Below, one piece after another: positions 62,384-64,000 of a stretch of DNA of 64,000 nucleotides; within the stretch, counting starts at the first letter, position 1, and each line of letters opens with the position of its first letter. The notes below the pieces were generated by a model that was not told the origin of the DNA, did not search any database, and was given only the letters and a program-made list of their open reading frames with translations. The translations under genes were made by a program, and so were the position numbers. The DNA is from Stercorarius parasiticus (taxonomy: Eukaryota > Chordata > Aves > Charadriiformes > Stercorariidae): the NCBI GenBank assembly GCA_013396915.1, contig VWZL01002229.1:806001-870000 (forward strand), written 5' to 3'.

Positions 62384-64000
62384 ACTATGTAGGATAAATG
62401 TATGGGGACATACTAAATCTATGGGGATAAACTACTGTAGATACGCATACGTTACATAGTGATTAATTGCAAAAAGGTCAAAGGCCCAAATCTGTCATTC
62501 TTCTTCATGCAAAGTGTTTACGAAAGCAACCTCTTTTGTAGATACCAGAATTGACTAGAATGTTATTCCTGTGTAATCCAAATATAAAAGTCTGACTGAT
62601 GCTCTGAAGAAATATGAATAATGGCAAAAATGTGGACGGGCAAATTTATGTAAATGCATACATTTAGTAATTTATATGAACACATTTTTTCTTAGTCTGT
62701 TAAGAAAAGTTTTGCTAAATAAATTGGAGAGTGGTGGACATTGGTGTGGGGACTGCAAAAAGGGCCAAAGGAATAAGTAATTACAAAAAAGTTTGAAAAG
62801 ACTACTATGAAATTGGGTTTTTTTAAATGGTTCATTATTAAAACACCAGCAACACGCTTATCCAGGGACAACCTACTCATTTTGGAATCCAAAAGAGACT
62901 TTTGCTTTGATTAGCTTTGAAGAGCTTATACAGTTAAGAGAGCATGAGAAATAGATTCTAGCCCTTCTATTACAGCTACATTTGTTTATTAAAGTTGCAC
63001 ACCTGTGCAGATTGACTCAAGGCAAAAGTGCAATTGAGGACATAGTTTGGCCTGTAGAATATTTGTTACTGGTAACAGATGAGAAGGAACAAGCCCCGTG
63101 CAGCTATAACAACTCAGGCTAAGTTTGCAAGTTGATAGGGTGGAAACCAGACAAAGATATTTTACACTGTGTTGCTCAGACACAAACAGAGAACTCTCCT
63201 TTTTAAGGCTGACTAATTTTCATAGCACGCTGTCATACCAACCCCTGCACACCAATTAATACTGCCATTCACAGCAGGTTTCTGAAGATAATCTGAACTA
63301 ACTCAACTTTTATGATGCGATCAAAACACTTTGAAGAAATTAGGGTTTGATTTTGTGTTACTAGGGAGCCTATCTTTCTTCATACCTTTAGCATAGAAAG
63401 GCACTTGCCACAGAGAAGAACCAGCAACTTTTGATTGTCTAATGACTAATGGCTGCTGACCACACCAGTATCAGATCTAAAAAATATTTCATAGCTCTGT
63501 GGCTTTATGGTTACACTATCTTTTTCATTTCGAGGAAGAAAGAAACAATGCCTAAGAGAGGCAAGGAGAAATAGCTGAGGTTTGTTCATTTCCTCCATTC
63601 ACTATTGCCATTTCAGCAAGCCAAAAATGGTTTCTTGTTCCCTCACTTAAAATTATCCAAAAAAGAGACATCCATTTTCTAAAGCAGTATCATGTAAATT
63701 AATAAATCCAATAACACTATATTATATCTTTTAACAGTATGTTTACAAGTAACCTATTCTTCTTTATCCTAGTTTATTACCATTCTTCTCCTCCTCTGAA
63801 GTAATTCCTTGTCTCCACTATATTAAAATCCAACAGCTTTTCTACTCACTTGCATATTTGAGGAAGAACTGAGACAACAAGAGGGAATGTATTCCTCTTC
63901 TTAACTCCAGAGAGGACCCTGAGAGGTGGTAGCAAAACTGCAGAAAGTCCAGCACCGTTCCTGGACTGGAACATGCTCAAAGCAGACAGCACCTTCCAAG
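62384..64000. other. Gene-free intron block to window end
   Basis: AT-rich intron with no recognised repeat, exon or motif cluster. Confidence 0.5.

Larger units (their letters stand above)
9502..64000 (-). other. NFIB: NFIB large intron upstream of the 54-nt exon (partial)
   Basis: This is the intron between the DNA-binding-domain exon (532 nt in vertebrate NFI genes) and the exon at 9448-9501. The 3' splice site is at 9502-9503 on the minus strand. The 532-nt exon would give an uninterrupted minus-strand frame of about 177 codons, and no such frame exists here. The intron therefore spans at least 54.5 kb and runs past 64000. In mammals the equivalent intron is also very large (recalled). 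Unexplained sequence is AT-rich and non-coding by all signs I can read. Distinct parts are listed separately. Confidence 0.85.

Noticed and set aside
9502..64000. NFIB DNA-binding-domain exon (532 nt)
   Set aside because: It would produce a minus-strand open frame of about 177 codons with a basic, cysteine-containing sequence; no such frame exists in the window.
1..64000. CRISPR array, operon, phage or other prokaryotic system
   Set aside because: No regularly spaced direct repeats, no ribosome-binding-site-led gene series, and clear avian CR1 elements and spliced exon structure.
1..64000. tRNA, rRNA or snRNA genes
   Set aside because: No cloverleaf with internal A/B boxes or other conserved RNA core was recognised; the tRNA-like part of the MIR at 52655 is a decayed SINE, not a gene.

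Overview
The window is almost certainly bird nuclear DNA. It is AT-rich, intron-like sequence with no long genuine open reading frame. It carries CR1 LINE 3' ends with the terminal ATTCTATG-type repeat typical of avian CR1. It also holds older amniote relics: an L3/CR1-like reverse-transcriptase fragment, an old CR1/L3-type tail and a MIR SINE. No bacterial-type gene structure is present.

The only coding feature I can support is a 54-base exon on the minus strand at 9448-9501. It has a clean acceptor and donor and encodes (D)SGQPGSPSHNDPAKNPP(G). I recognise this as the short exon that follows the DNA-binding-domain exon of the transcription factor NFIB (nuclear factor I/B). The gene runs right to left. 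Positions 1-9447 are therefore the beginning of the downstream intron, and 9502-64000 are part of the large upstream intron. Neither the 532-base DNA-binding exon nor the next downstream exon was seen here. NFIB is Z-linked in chicken (recalled), so this is probably a Z-chromosome segment.

Layout. 1-9447: downstream intron, with an old LINE reverse-transcriptase relic at 6787-7045 and a 13-bp-arm hairpin at 3848-3877. 9448-9501: NFIB exon. 9502-14223: intron with no repeat recognised. 14224-15488: two CR1 tails in opposite orientation. 16159-17110: a GC-rich block followed by a homeobox/bZIP-motif-rich AT block. 17411-17469: a 59-base alternating purine-pyrimidine (Z-DNA-prone) tract. 24590-36930: intron with several stretches that look like conserved regulatory DNA, including two dense clusters of NFI half-sites (25582-25746 and 29277-29476) and a near-consensus bipartite NFI site (34045-34059). 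37712-37796: a third CR1 tail. 43146-46461: a polypurine tract, palindromes and an ancient repeat tail. 48437-48855: a CpG-dense element. 51656-52862: a 138-codon open frame, an ancient CR1/L3 tail and a MIR. 58549-62384: four single-N assembly joints, one pair bounding an exact 166-bp duplication that is most likely an assembly error.

The most interesting biological idea is that an NFI-family gene carries clusters of NFI recognition half-sites in its own large intron, which would suit autoregulation or cross-regulation by NFI proteins. The regulatory-element calls rest on motif and composition reading only. No alignment could be run.
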